Assembly: GCA_015075405.1 (NCBI GenBank)
Contig: JABTUK010000003.1
Span: forward strand, 806,001-870,000
Source: Anaerolineales bacterium
GTDB lineage: Bacteria; Chloroflexota; Anaerolineae; 4572-78; J111
Length of the DNA stretch: 64,000 nucleotides
Reading direction: 5' to 3'
Below are positions 40,617-48,517 of the stretch, one piece after another. Numbering within the stretch: position 1 is the stretch's first letter; each line of letters begins with the position of its first letter. The notes below the pieces were generated by a model, which was not told where the DNA came from, did not search any database, and saw nothing but the letters and a program-made list of their open reading frames with translations. Made by a program: the position numbers and the translations under genes.

Positions 40617-41596
40617 CCACACTTAATCTGCAAACTGAGGCCAAAATGAAGAGCCTGACCTCCAAAGAGTGGGTCAAAGAGTACGGGCTGCTCCTGATTA
40701 TGGGGCTGGTTGTCCTTATTTTTGCGGCCCTGGAACCGGCCATGCTCCAGGTAGACAACCTGATCGGCATTGTCTATCAGGTTTCCATTATCGGCACGAT
40801 GGCTGTCTGTTCCACTTTTGTGATTTTGTTGGGCGGGATTGACCTGTCGGTAGGGTCGGTGGTGGCTTTAGCCGGGCTGCTGGCCGCTTTTACCCTGGAA
40901 GCAACGGGTCAGGCGCTCGCGCCGGCGCTGCTGGCCGGGGTTGCGGTCGGGGTGGGGGTCGGCCTGGTGAATGGGCTGGCCATTGCCCGCTTCAAGCTGC
41001 CGCCCTTTGTGGTCACCCTGGCGATGATGAGCATTGTGCGCGGCGTGGCCCTGCTGTCGGGCGAGGCCTCGCTGCATTTGATTCGCGGGCCGGAGTCGTT
41101 CCTGTTCATCGGCGGCGGGCAGTGGCTCGGCCTGCCTTTTCCAATTTACCTGTTTGCCGTCGCTGCGGCGGTGATGTTTTTTGTCCAGGTTAAAACTCGC
41201 TTTGGCCTGACCGTCTTTGCCATCGGCGAAAATGAAGAGGCGGCTCGATTGTGCGGGCTGCCGTTGATGCAGACTAAGACAGTGGTTTACATTCTCTCTG
41301 GTCTAGGCGCGGCTATTGCCGGGATTATTTTGGCCTCACAAGTCCACACCGCCACCGCCACCTATGGCAACGGCATCGAACTGGATGTGATTGCCGCGGT
41401 GGTACTGGGCGGCACCAGCTTGATGGGCGGCAGCGGCTCGGTGCATCGCTCGGCGCTGGGGGCGTTGCTCATCGGCATTATCAACAATGGCTTGAGTATT
41501 CTCAATGTCAGCATCGAACTGCAACTGGTGGTCAAGGGGCTGATTATTGTGGCCGCCCTGGCCCTGGACGGCTATTTTCGAGCGGAGAAACGATAG
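40613..41596 (+). CDS. second sugar ABC transporter permease (RbsC type)
   Basis: 327-residue CUT2 permease. Seen: GGIDLSVGSVVALAGL (about 79-94), FKLPPFVVTLAMMSIVRGVALL, GENEEAARLCGLPLMQTKTVVYILSGLGAAIAG and GGTSLMGGSGSVHRSALGALLIG. ATGA overlap with the ATPase gene; an alternative ATG lies at codon 12 (MKSLTS). It differs clearly from the first permease, consistent with a heterodimer and an asymmetric substrate path. Confidence 0.94.
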   Translation: MTTLNLQTEAKMKSLTSKEWVKEYGLLLIMGLVVLIFAALEPAMLQVDNLIGIVYQVSIIGTMAVCSTFVILLGGIDLSVGSVVALAGLLAAFTLEATGQALAPALLAGVAVGVGVGLVNGLAIARFKLPPFVVTLAMMSIVRGVALLSGEASLHLIRGPESFLFIGGGQWLGLPFPIYLFAVAAAVMFFVQVKTRFGLTVFAIGENEEAARLCGLPLMQTKTVVYILSGLGAAIAGIILASQVHTATATYGNGIELDVIAAVVLGGTSLMGGSGSVHRSALGALLIGIINNGLSILNVSIELQLVVKGLIIVAALALDGYFRAEKR

Positions 41597-42900
41597 TGTC
41601 TATCACCATTACCGATGTTGTAGCGCGAGATATTCGCTTTCCTACTTCCCGTCATCTGGACGGCTCCGATGCCATGAACCCCGACCCGGATTATTCGGCG
41701 GCCTATGTGGTATTAAAAACGGACAGCTCCGACGGCCTGGAAGGGCATGGCCTAACCTTTACCCTGGGCCGGGGAAATGAAGTATGTTGTGCTGCGATCA
41801 AGGCGCTCGCCCCGTTGGTCATAGGCCAAACCCTGGACTCCTTTACGGCCAATATGGGCCAATTCTGGCGCAGGTTGACCAGCGACAGCCAGCTTCGTTG
41901 GATTGGCCCGGAGAAGGGCGTGATTCACCTGGCTACCGCCGCCATTGTCAACGCCGTCTGGGATTTGTATGCTAAAGCAGAGGGCAAACCGCTCTGGAAA
42001 CTGCTGACCGATATGACCCCGGAGGAACTGGTCGCCTGTATTGATTTTCGGTACATCAGCGATGCCCTTACCCCAGAAGAAGCGCTCGAACTCCTCCGCC
42101 GCCAGGCTCCCAGCCGCGCCCAGCGGGAAGCAGAGATGCGCGAAATCGGTTATCCGGCCTATACCACTTCGGCGGGCTGGCTTGGCTATTCGGATGACAA
42201 GCTGCGTTTGCTGCTGAATGAGGCGCTGGCTAACGGCTGGACGCGCATCAAGATGAAGGTTGGCGCTAACCTGGCCGATGACATGCGCCGGGCAGAGATT
42301 ATCCGCCAGACGATTGGGCCGGGTCGCATCCTGATGATGGATGCCAACCAGGTCTGGGATGTAGACGAAGCGATTACCAATATGGCTCACCTGGCCCGCT
42401 TCAACCCGCTGTGGATTGAGGAACCGACCAGCCCGGATGATGTACTGGGCCACGCTGCCATTGCTCGCGCCATTGCCCCCATTGGCGTGGCCACCGGCGA
42501 ACAGGTTCAGAACCGCATCATCTTCAAGCAACTGCTGCAAGCAAAGGCTATTAGTTTTTGCCAGATTGACGCCGTGCGTCTGGGCGGGGTTAATGAAGTG
42601 CTGGCTGTTTTGCTGCTGGCGGCCAAGTTTGGAGTACCGGTTTGTCCGCATGCCGGCGGGGTCGGCCTGTGTGAGTATGTCCAGCATTTAGCTATCTTTG
42701 ATTATATCTGTGTCAGCGCCAGCCTGGAAGGTCGCGTCATCGAGTACGTGGATCATCTCCACGAACATTTTATAGATCCAGTGATCATCAGGAATGGGCG
42801 ATATATGCCGCCAGTCAGGCCGGGATACAGCGTTGAAATGCGATTAGAGTCGCTGTATACCTACGAGTTCCCCACCGGGCCGGCCTGGACTGAGATTTAA
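41596..42900 (+). CDS. fucD: L-fuconate dehydratase (enolase superfamily)
   Basis: 434-residue acid-sugar dehydratase of the mandelate racemase subgroup. It removes water from L-fuconate to give 2-keto-3-deoxy-L-fuconate. Seen: the N-terminal FucD block FPTSRHLDGSDAMNPDPDYSA, the family stretch YPAYTTSAGWLGYSDDKLR, the KxK acid/base pair in RIKMKVG, Mg ligands in MMDANQVWD, WIEEPTSPDD and TGEQVQNR, and the catalytic His in CPHAGGVGLCEYVQHL. The whole architecture and length match FucD/ENOSF1-type enzymes. GTG start overlaps the permease TAG by one base. It shows that the importer upstream brings in L-fucose, L-fuconate or a close relative such as L-galactonate or D-arabinonate. Confidence 0.92.
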   Translation: MSITITDVVARDIRFPTSRHLDGSDAMNPDPDYSAAYVVLKTDSSDGLEGHGLTFTLGRGNEVCCAAIKALAPLVIGQTLDSFTANMGQFWRRLTSDSQLRWIGPEKGVIHLATAAIVNAVWDLYAKAEGKPLWKLLTDMTPEELVACIDFRYISDALTPEEALELLRRQAPSRAQREAEMREIGYPAYTTSAGWLGYSDDKLRLLLNEALANGWTRIKMKVGANLADDMRRAEIIRQTIGPGRILMMDANQVWDVDEAITNMAHLARFNPLWIEEPTSPDDVLGHAAIARAIAPIGVATGEQVQNRIIFKQLLQAKAISFCQIDAVRLGGVNEVLAVLLLAAKFGVPVCPHAGGVGLCEYVQHLAIFDYICVSASLEGRVIEYVDHLHEHFIDPVIIRNGRYMPPVRPGYSVEMRLESLYTYEFPTGPAWTEI

Positions 42901-43002
42901 TGACTGAAATTATGGAAGGAGAGAAGGCTATGTTTATCCGCGCCCCTTAGGTGTTATTCTGCTAAGGTGGAGGCGCTAAAAAGGCCAGAACAATTAAAAG
43001 AG
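42901..43002. other. spacer after fucD
   Basis: About 100 nt without a recognisable gene or repeat, leading into two strong hairpins. Confidence 0.5.
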
Positions 43003-43112
43003 GGGATACCGCCTCGCCGCCAAGTCAGCCGGTATCTCCCTGTTCAGCAGGACATACGGCTGTCGTGGCTCGCCTTTGAGCCAGACAGCCCTGATGTCCC
43101 GCCTTTTTGGAT
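43002..43112 (+). terminator. two hairpins with T-run, end of the fucD operon
   Basis: Hairpin 1 pairs GGGGATACC (43002-43010) with GGTATCTCC (43031-43039). Hairpin 2 pairs GGACAT, GGCTG and GGCTC with GAGCC, CAGCC and ATGTCC (43050-43099) and is followed by CGCCTTTTTGG. Read as an intrinsic terminator; a structured regulatory leader of the next operon is less likely. Confidence 0.6.
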
Positions 43113-43207
43113 TATACTCTACCTCAACTAAGTTAGCGAATGAGTAGTTTAACCATCTGGTAAGATAAATAATCTATATTTTCACTCAACTGTGGAGAAG
43201 ATAAAAA

Positions 43208-44686
43208 ATGATAAAAGTAAGATGGATAGCAACATTGGTGGTAGTTGTTCTTTTGAGTGTGATTGCCGCTCAAGCTGAAGCCCAAACCAAACCTTTTGAG
43301 GGCGTCGAGATCAATATTTTGACTTTTGTGGGTCCGCAAGTAGCCGAACCGTTGCAGCGGCGCGGCCCTGACTTTACCGCGCTCACCGGAGCCAAGGTGA
43401 ACGTGGTGACCGTACCCAACAGCGAACTGTACCAGAAAGCCCTGACCGACATGGCCACGGGGACCAACAGCTTTGACGGCTTTCTTTTTGCCCCCTCGTG
43501 GATCGTTGACTTTGCCCCGGCCGGCTATCTGGAACCTCTCACCGAACGGGTCAAGGCTGATGCGGCCTTGGAGTGGGACGATATAGCCCCCTTCTTCCAA
43601 GATTTCAACTCCTATCAAGGGGAAATCTATAGCATTCCGCTTGACGGCGACTTCCACATGGTCTACTATCGCAGCGACATCCTGGCTCAAGAAGGGCTGG
43701 AGCCGCCCAAGACCTGGGACGACTATCTGAATGTGGCCAAAACGCTCAACGGCAAAGACCTCAATGGCGATGGCGAAGCCGATTACGGCTCGTGCATTGC
43801 CAAAGCCAAAGCCCAGCAATCTTACTGGTGGATTACCTCGATTGCCGCGCCTTTCATTCAAAGTCAGGGCACATCGCAGGGTGTTTTCTTCAACACCGCC
43901 GATATGGAACCCCTGTTCAACAATGCTGCTTTCAAACGCGCGTTGGAGATTTACAAAGAAACCACCCAATACGGCCCGCCCGATGAATTGAATCTGGGCG
44001 TGGGCGACACCCGCGGCCTCTTCACCTCTGGCCGCTGCGCCCTGACCATGGACTGGGGCGATATTGGCACGCTGGCGATTGACCCGGCAACCTCGAAGGT
44101 GCAGGATAAGGTTGGCTCGATTATCACCCCCGGCTCAACCGAAGTGCTTGATTGGGCCACCGGCGAACTGGTCGCTTGCGATGAAAAAACCTGCCCCTAT
44201 GCCATTGATGGCGTGAATCACGCCCCGTTTGCCTCTTTTGGCGGTTGGGCCGGGGCGGTGAATGCCGCCGTCGATGCCAAGAAGAAAGATGCGGCTTATG
44301 CCTTCTTTTCTTATATGGCTCAGCCGGCTCAGGCTAACGAGGACGTGACCATCGGTAAAACCGGCTACAACCCCTATCGTTTTTCCCAACTCTACAATCG
44401 GATCCCCTGGATTAAGAATGGCATGAGTCCAAAAGCCTCCTTGAATTACCTGCTGGCCATCGAAGACAGCCTGGACAGCCCGAATATGGTTTTGGATCTG
44501 CGCATCCCCAAAAACCATGACTATCAGCAGGTCAAACTGGATGAGGTGATCGCCCAATACCTGGCCGGTGAACTCGATGAGGATCAAGCTGCCCAGACGC
44601 TGACCGATGCCTGGAATGAAATTACCGACGAAGCGGGTCGCGACGAGCAACTTGCAGCTTACAAAGCCACCCTGGGCGCGCAGTAG
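43208..44686 (+). CDS. sugar ABC transporter substrate-binding protein (CUT1, family 1)
   Basis: 492-residue extracellular solute-binding protein family 1. Seen: a cleavable signal peptide (residues 1-26, AxA site AQAEAQ) and, unlike the other two binding proteins in the window, no lipobox Cys. Mature lobes have TGAKVNVVTVPNSELYQKALTDMATG, PLDGDFHMVYYRSDILAQEGLEPPKTWDDYLN and a Ca-like DLNGDGEADYG loop. GGAG precedes the ATG. Two permease genes follow. Location between fucD and the L-galactose/L-fucose dehydrogenase suggests an oligosaccharide or glycoside of the same sugars. Confidence 0.92.
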   Translation: MIKVRWIATLVVVVLLSVIAAQAEAQTKPFEGVEINILTFVGPQVAEPLQRRGPDFTALTGAKVNVVTVPNSELYQKALTDMATGTNSFDGFLFAPSWIVDFAPAGYLEPLTERVKADAALEWDDIAPFFQDFNSYQGEIYSIPLDGDFHMVYYRSDILAQEGLEPPKTWDDYLNVAKTLNGKDLNGDGEADYGSCIAKAKAQQSYWWITSIAAPFIQSQGTSQGVFFNTADMEPLFNNAAFKRALEIYKETTQYGPPDELNLGVGDTRGLFTSGRCALTMDWGDIGTLAIDPATSKVQDKVGSIITPGSTEVLDWATGELVACDEKTCPYAIDGVNHAPFASFGGWAGAVNAAVDAKKKDAAYAFFSYMAQPAQANEDVTIGKTGYNPYRFSQLYNRIPWIKNGMSPKASLNYLLAIEDSLDSPNMVLDLRIPKNHDYQQVKLDEVIAQYLAGELDEDQAAQTLTDAWNEITDEAGRDEQLAAYKATLGAQ

Positions 44687-44714
44687 TATTACCAAAAAAT
44701 TTTCCATTGCGCTA

Positions 44715-44760
44715 GTAGTGACGACTTTAGTTGCCTAAAAACGGCTAAAGTCGTCGCTAC
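44715..44760. repeat. GTAGTGACGACTTTAG hairpin
   Basis: 16-bp stem with one mismatch: GTAGTGACGACTTTAG / CTAAAGTCGTCGCTAC, loop about 14 nt. It lies between the binding protein and permease genes, next to TIR element D. It may limit read-through. Confidence 0.75.
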
Positions 44761-44773
44761 CAATGTTTCATTA

Positions 44774-44887
44774 TAACTACTCAGGCTATGTCATTGCGAG
44801 GAGCGCCTTTGGCGACGAAGCAATCTCCGCATCGCAACCTGGGGATTGCTTCGGCCTATGGCCTCGCAATGACACCTGAGCAGTGAC
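44774..44887. repeat. TIR element, copy D (TCATTGCGA inner arms, 114 bp)
   Basis: Ends TAACTACTCAGG / CCTGAGCAGTGA as in copies A-C. The inner arms are of the TCATTGCGAGGAGCG / GCCTCGCAATGA type, so outer and inner parts are mixed between subtypes. Confidence 0.85.
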
Positions 44888-44912
44888 GTTTCATTTAACC
44901 TGTGAGGAGATA

Positions 44913-46091
44913 ATGATGCATATTGAACGTGACCCTCAACCCCTGGCCCAGATCGAGCCACAGTCTGAATCCTCGCTCTCATTACCGGGTCGTTTGCATG
45001 GGCTAACCAGCCAGGCAGAACGGGTGTCAAGCTCAATATTTCTGTGGCCGGCCGTGTTGGCCCTGTTGTTTTTGTCAATCTTCCCCTTGATTGTCTCGCT
45101 TTATCTCTCCCTGAGCCGCTTCGATTTGGCCAAGGGTGGCTTTAAGCTGACCTTTATCGGGCTGACTAACTATCGTAAACTACTGTTTGGGTCTGAGAAA
45201 ACCCATTTTCTGGGCCTTTTTGCGCCGAGTACGCCCTGGCATTGGCTCATTTTTGGCCTGGTCGTTGTAGCCCTGGCCGTTTTCCTGGGGCGATATGTGC
45301 GGCGCGGGAATATTTCAGGGGGTGGGTTGCTGGGGCGGGTGCTGATGGTGGCTGGCCTGGCCGGGCTGGCCTGGATGGTCATCCACACCTTTGGGCCCGG
45401 CGGCCGGCTGGGAACTTTAAGCGTGACGTTGGTCTTTGTTTTTGTCGGCATCTTTTTTCAGTACAGCCTGGGCCTGAGCCTAGCCCTGCTGACGGTGCAG
45501 CATTTGCCGGGGCGGCGCTTCTTTCGGGTGGTGTTTTTACTGCCGATGATGATTACGCCGGTCGGCGTCGCTTACATGTTTCGTATGATGACCGATACCG
45601 ACAAAGGACCGTTCAATCCGCTGTGGCAGGCCGCCGGTCTGGCTAATTTTTCTTGGTTTAACGATCCCTGGGGGGCGCGAACGGCCATTTTGATTGCCGA
45701 TATCTGGCAGTGGACGCCTTTTATGTTTATTGTCCTCGTCGCCGCGCTGGAGAGTCAATCTATGGAACCTTTGGAGGCGGCCATTGTAGACGGCGCTAAT
45801 CCCTGGCAGATCTTCCGCTACATTACCTGGCCGGCCATCTTGCCGGTGAGCATGACCTTGCTCCTGATCCGCATGATCGAAGCCTTTAAGATTGTGGATC
45901 TGCCCAACGTAATGACCAACGGCGGCCCCGGCACGGCCACCGAGTCGTTGACGTTACAGGCTTTCATTAATTGGCGGGCCATCGAATTGGGCAGCTCGGC
46001 AGCGGTAGCTTATATGCTCCTTTTTACCGTCACCTTTTTTGGCCTGATTTTTGTCAACCTGATCCGCCATCAGGCGGTGGAGAAACTGTAA
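44913..46091 (+). CDS. sugar ABC transporter permease (CUT1, MalF-like) with extra membrane segments
   Basis: 392-residue permease, about 90 residues longer than usual CUT1 MalF-type subunits. Seen: first helix (about 50-72), then an extra hydrophobic pair at about 108-165 (WLIFGLVVVALAVFLGRYV and VLMVAGLAGLAWMVIH) that normal permeases lack. The core helices follow, with the EAA loop EAAIVDGANPWQIFRYITWP near 290. GAGGAG precedes tandem ATG codons at 44913/44916; the frame from 44883 has no better signal. It pairs with the permease at 46185. No ATPase gene is adjacent, so a shared MsmX-type ATPase elsewhere is implied. Confidence 0.9.
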   Translation: MMHIERDPQPLAQIEPQSESSLSLPGRLHGLTSQAERVSSSIFLWPAVLALLFLSIFPLIVSLYLSLSRFDLAKGGFKLTFIGLTNYRKLLFGSEKTHFLGLFAPSTPWHWLIFGLVVVALAVFLGRYVRRGNISGGGLLGRVLMVAGLAGLAWMVIHTFGPGGRLGTLSVTLVFVFVGIFFQYSLGLSLALLTVQHLPGRRFFRVVFLLPMMITPVGVAYMFRMMTDTDKGPFNPLWQAAGLANFSWFNDPWGARTAILIADIWQWTPFMFIVLVAALESQSMEPLEAAIVDGANPWQIFRYITWPAILPVSMTLLLIRMIEAFKIVDLPNVMTNGGPGTATESLTLQAFINWRAIELGSSAAVAYMLLFTVTFFGLIFVNLIRHQAVEKL

Positions 46092-46172
46092 AGGTAGCAG
46101 AGTAGCAGGTAGCAGGGTAGCAAGACGTGTATCATCCCTGTCTACCGTCTACCGTCTACTGTCTACCTTTTT
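46091..46172 (+). repeat. GGTAGCA/CGTCTAC leader repeat, copy 2
   Basis: AAAGGTAGCAGAGTAGCAGG..., then four CGTCTAC-type heptamers. It ends 12 nt before the ATG at 46185 with GAGGGAG between. Confidence 0.85.
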
Positions 46173-46184
46173 GAGGGAGAAACC

Positions 46185-47213
46185 ATGAACTATCTATTTC
46201 GACGCAAATCGCTTTATATGCCTTCACCGGCGGGAATTATTCTGGCCTACCTGGCCCTAATACTGTGGACTGTGGTCGTTTTGCTGCCGATCTATTGGCT
46301 GGTGGTCACTTCTTTAAAGCTGCCCATCCAGGTCGCCGAAGGTCCCTTCTACATCCCCTTTGTGGATTTTGAGCCCACTTTAAATTCCTGGAAATATGTT
46401 TTGGTCGGCGACCTAAGCAACGACACCTTGCGTACTTATGCCAACACCCTGATTGTCGCGCCAACCAGCGCCTTGTTAGCCTTGCTCCTCGGTACTGCGG
46501 CGGCTTATGCTTTAGTTCGCTTTGATTATCAGCCGCGGCTGGGCGCCGTTTTATCATTCATTGGCTGCCTCATCCTGACAATTATTGCCATCATTTTGGG
46601 TACACCCTGGCAGGTGGCTATCGCAGCCGGGCTGGCTATCTTTATTATTATCATCTTCACGATTGGCCGGCGCTTCAAACGCGCCCTGGGCAACGAAGAT
46701 ATTGCCTTTTGGATGATCTCCCAACGCATGCTGCCTCCCATAGCGGTGGTCATCCCGATTTATGTCTTATTTCAGCAATTAAATATGCTGGATACTCACG
46801 CCGCTTTGATTATTACCTATGTGGCGGCCAATTTGCCCATTGTCATCTGGCTGATGCGTGATTATTTTCGCACCATCCCCATTGAATTGGAGGAATGTGC
46901 CGCTATTGATGGGGCCTCACGCTATCGCATCTTCTGGTCTATTGTGCTGCCGCTGGCGGCGCCCGGCCTGGTGGCCACCTTTCTGTTTGTCCTTGTTTTC
47001 ACCTGGAATGAATATCTGCTGGCCTTGTTTCTCTCCGGGGCCAAAGTTCAAACTTTACCCTATGTTATCTCATCTCAAAATGCTACTCGCGGGCCGCAGT
47101 GGTGGGATATGTCGGTGCTGATTTTGATTATGATTATTCCGGTGATAGTTATGGCCATCGCTCTGGAGCGTTATATTGCGCGAGGGTTGTTGGTTGGCGC
47201 GGTCAAAGGCTAA
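46185..47213 (+). CDS. sugar ABC transporter permease (CUT1, MalG-like) with extra membrane segments
   Basis: 342-residue permease. Seen: first helix (about 18-42), an extra hydrophobic pair at about 120-162 (VLSFIGCLILTIIAIILG and AIAAGLAIFIIIIFTIG), then the usual core with AFWMISQRMLPPIAVVIPIYVLF, EAA loop EECAAIDGASRYRIFWSIVLPLAAPG (about 233-258) and the C-terminal RGLLVGAVKG. The extra pair is at the equivalent place to that of its partner at 44913, so both subunits share an enlarged architecture. GAGGGAG lies eight bases upstream, immediately after a repeat leader. Confidence 0.92.
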   Translation: MNYLFRRKSLYMPSPAGIILAYLALILWTVVVLLPIYWLVVTSLKLPIQVAEGPFYIPFVDFEPTLNSWKYVLVGDLSNDTLRTYANTLIVAPTSALLALLLGTAAAYALVRFDYQPRLGAVLSFIGCLILTIIAIILGTPWQVAIAAGLAIFIIIIFTIGRRFKRALGNEDIAFWMISQRMLPPIAVVIPIYVLFQQLNMLDTHAALIITYVAANLPIVIWLMRDYFRTIPIELEECAAIDGASRYRIFWSIVLPLAAPGLVATFLFVLVFTWNEYLLALFLSGAKVQTLPYVISSQNATRGPQWWDMSVLILIMIIPVIVMAIALERYIARGLLVGAVKG

Positions 47214-47243
47214 GTAAACATCTAAATTTTACTTCCCGTTTTG

Positions 47244-47278
47244 AGTTCCTATAAGTTCCCAGAGAACTCATAGGAACT
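47244..47278. repeat. AGTTCCTAT hairpin
   Basis: AGTTCCTAT / ATAGGAACT stem with surrounding AAGTTCCC units, just after the permease stop. Possibly transcript-ending, but no T-run follows. Confidence 0.6.
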
Positions 47279-47294
47279 TGGGGGAACTTATTTT

Positions 47295-47406
47295 GTAACT
47301 GCTCAGCCCTCATGTCATTTCGAGGCCGTAGGCCGAGAAATCCCTACCGCTACATCGGCCTCAGAGATTTCTCCCTTCGGTCGAAATGACATGCCTGAGT
47401 AGTTAC
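47295..47406. repeat. TIR element, copy E (112 bp)
   Basis: Ends GTAACTGCTCAG / CTGAGTAGTTAC, inner arms ATGTCATTTCGAGG / GGTCGAAATGACAT. It lies immediately upstream of the aldo/keto reductase gene. Confidence 0.85.
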
Positions 47407-47439
47407 CTTATTTTTGGACAATCGCTAAGGGAGTTATCT

Positions 47440-48369
47440 ATGGATTACCGCCAACTGGGTAAAACAGGGCTAAAAGTATCGGCCTTAAGTTATGGAGCGT
47501 CGTCGCTGGGCGGCGTTTTCCATGAGATTGATGAAACGCAGGGCATCAAAACAGTTCATACGGCGCTGGACCTGGGCATCAACTTTATTGATGTTTCACC
47601 TTACTATGGCCTGACCAGGGCCGAAACCGTGTTGGGTAAAGCCCTTAAAGGCATCCCCCGCGACCGCTATTACCTGGCTACTAAAGTTGGCCGTTATGGC
47701 GGGGATCAGTTCGACTTTTCGGCGGAGCGAGTGACGGCCAGTATAGACGAAAGTTTAGCCCGGCTGGGCGTTGACACCATTGACCTGATCCAGTGCCACG
47801 ACATCGAGTTTGGCTCGCTGGATCAAATTGTCGAGGAAACCTTGCCGGCCCTGCGCCAAATTCAAGCCCAGGGTAAAGTTCGGTTTGTGGGCATTACCGG
47901 GTTGCCGCTGAAAGTCTTCGAAAGAGTGCTGCAGCGGGCAGAAGTTGATACCATTCTTTCTTACTGCCACTATGAGTTGAATGACACCTCGCTGGCCGAG
48001 CTAATCCCAACTTTGCAAGCCAAACACATCGGCATTATCAGCGCTTCGCCGTTGGGCATGGGGTTGCTGACCGAACGCGGCGCGCCGGAGTGGCATCCCG
48101 CGCCCGCCGAGATCAAAGAAGCCTCCGCCCGAGCCGCTGCTTATTGTCGCAGCCAGGGGGTGGATATTGCCCAATTAGCCATCCAGTTTAGCCTGTCTAA
48201 CCCAGATATTGCCACCACCCTGGTCAGCACGGCTACCCCCCAGAACATTATCAAAAACGTAGAGTGGTTAGAAACACCGCTCGATCAGGCTTTATTAACT
48301 CAAGTGCAGGCTATCCTGGCCCCCATCAAAAACCGAACCTGGCCAAGCGGCCGGCCAGAGAATAATTGA
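47440..48369 (+). CDS. aldo/keto reductase, L-galactose/L-fucose dehydrogenase-like
   Basis: 309-residue AKR. Seen: N-terminal MDYRQLGKTGLKVSALSYG, catalytic tetrad Asp in NFIDVSPYYG (Tyr also here), Lys in YYLATKVGRYG and His in IQCHDIEFGSLDQIV, plus GKVRFVGITGLPL, ILSYCHYELND and SASPLGMGLLTERGAPEWHPA. These last blocks are strikingly like plant L-galactose dehydrogenase, as remembered from the family. Expected reaction: NAD(P)-dependent oxidation of L-galactose, L-fucose or D-arabinose to the lactone. With FucD upstream, L-fucose to L-fuconolactone fits best. GGGAG precedes ATG 47440; the longer frame from 47386 runs into the TIR element. Confidence 0.9.
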   Translation: MDYRQLGKTGLKVSALSYGASSLGGVFHEIDETQGIKTVHTALDLGINFIDVSPYYGLTRAETVLGKALKGIPRDRYYLATKVGRYGGDQFDFSAERVTASIDESLARLGVDTIDLIQCHDIEFGSLDQIVEETLPALRQIQAQGKVRFVGITGLPLKVFERVLQRAEVDTILSYCHYELNDTSLAELIPTLQAKHIGIISASPLGMGLLTERGAPEWHPAPAEIKEASARAAAYCRSQGVDIAQLAIQFSLSNPDIATTLVSTATPQNIIKNVEWLETPLDQALLTQVQAILAPIKNRTWPSGRPENN

Positions 48370-48400
48370 TGGTGACGAGCCATCACGAGCCTGCGGCATA

Positions 48401-48507
48401 CTAAAAGGTAGCAGGTAGCACGCTCTTCAGCGCACCCGAAGGGGTGAGGTAGCAGAGTGATATAATTTCCCCGTCTACTGTCTACCGTCTACCGTCTACT
48501 ATTTTTT
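48401..48507 (+). repeat. GGTAGCA/CGTCTAC leader repeat, copy 3
   Basis: Almost the same as copy 1 over its whole left half, including the CTTC..GCGCACCCGAAGGGG hairpin, then CGTCTAC heptamers. It ends 11 nt before the GTG start at 48518; the Shine-Dalgarno AGGAG follows. Confidence 0.88.
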
Positions 48508-48517
48508 AGGAGACTTC

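Noticed and set aside
43002..43112. Riboswitch in front of the binding-protein gene
   Set aside because: Two simple hairpins followed by a T-run, no conserved riboswitch core recognised; read as a terminator.
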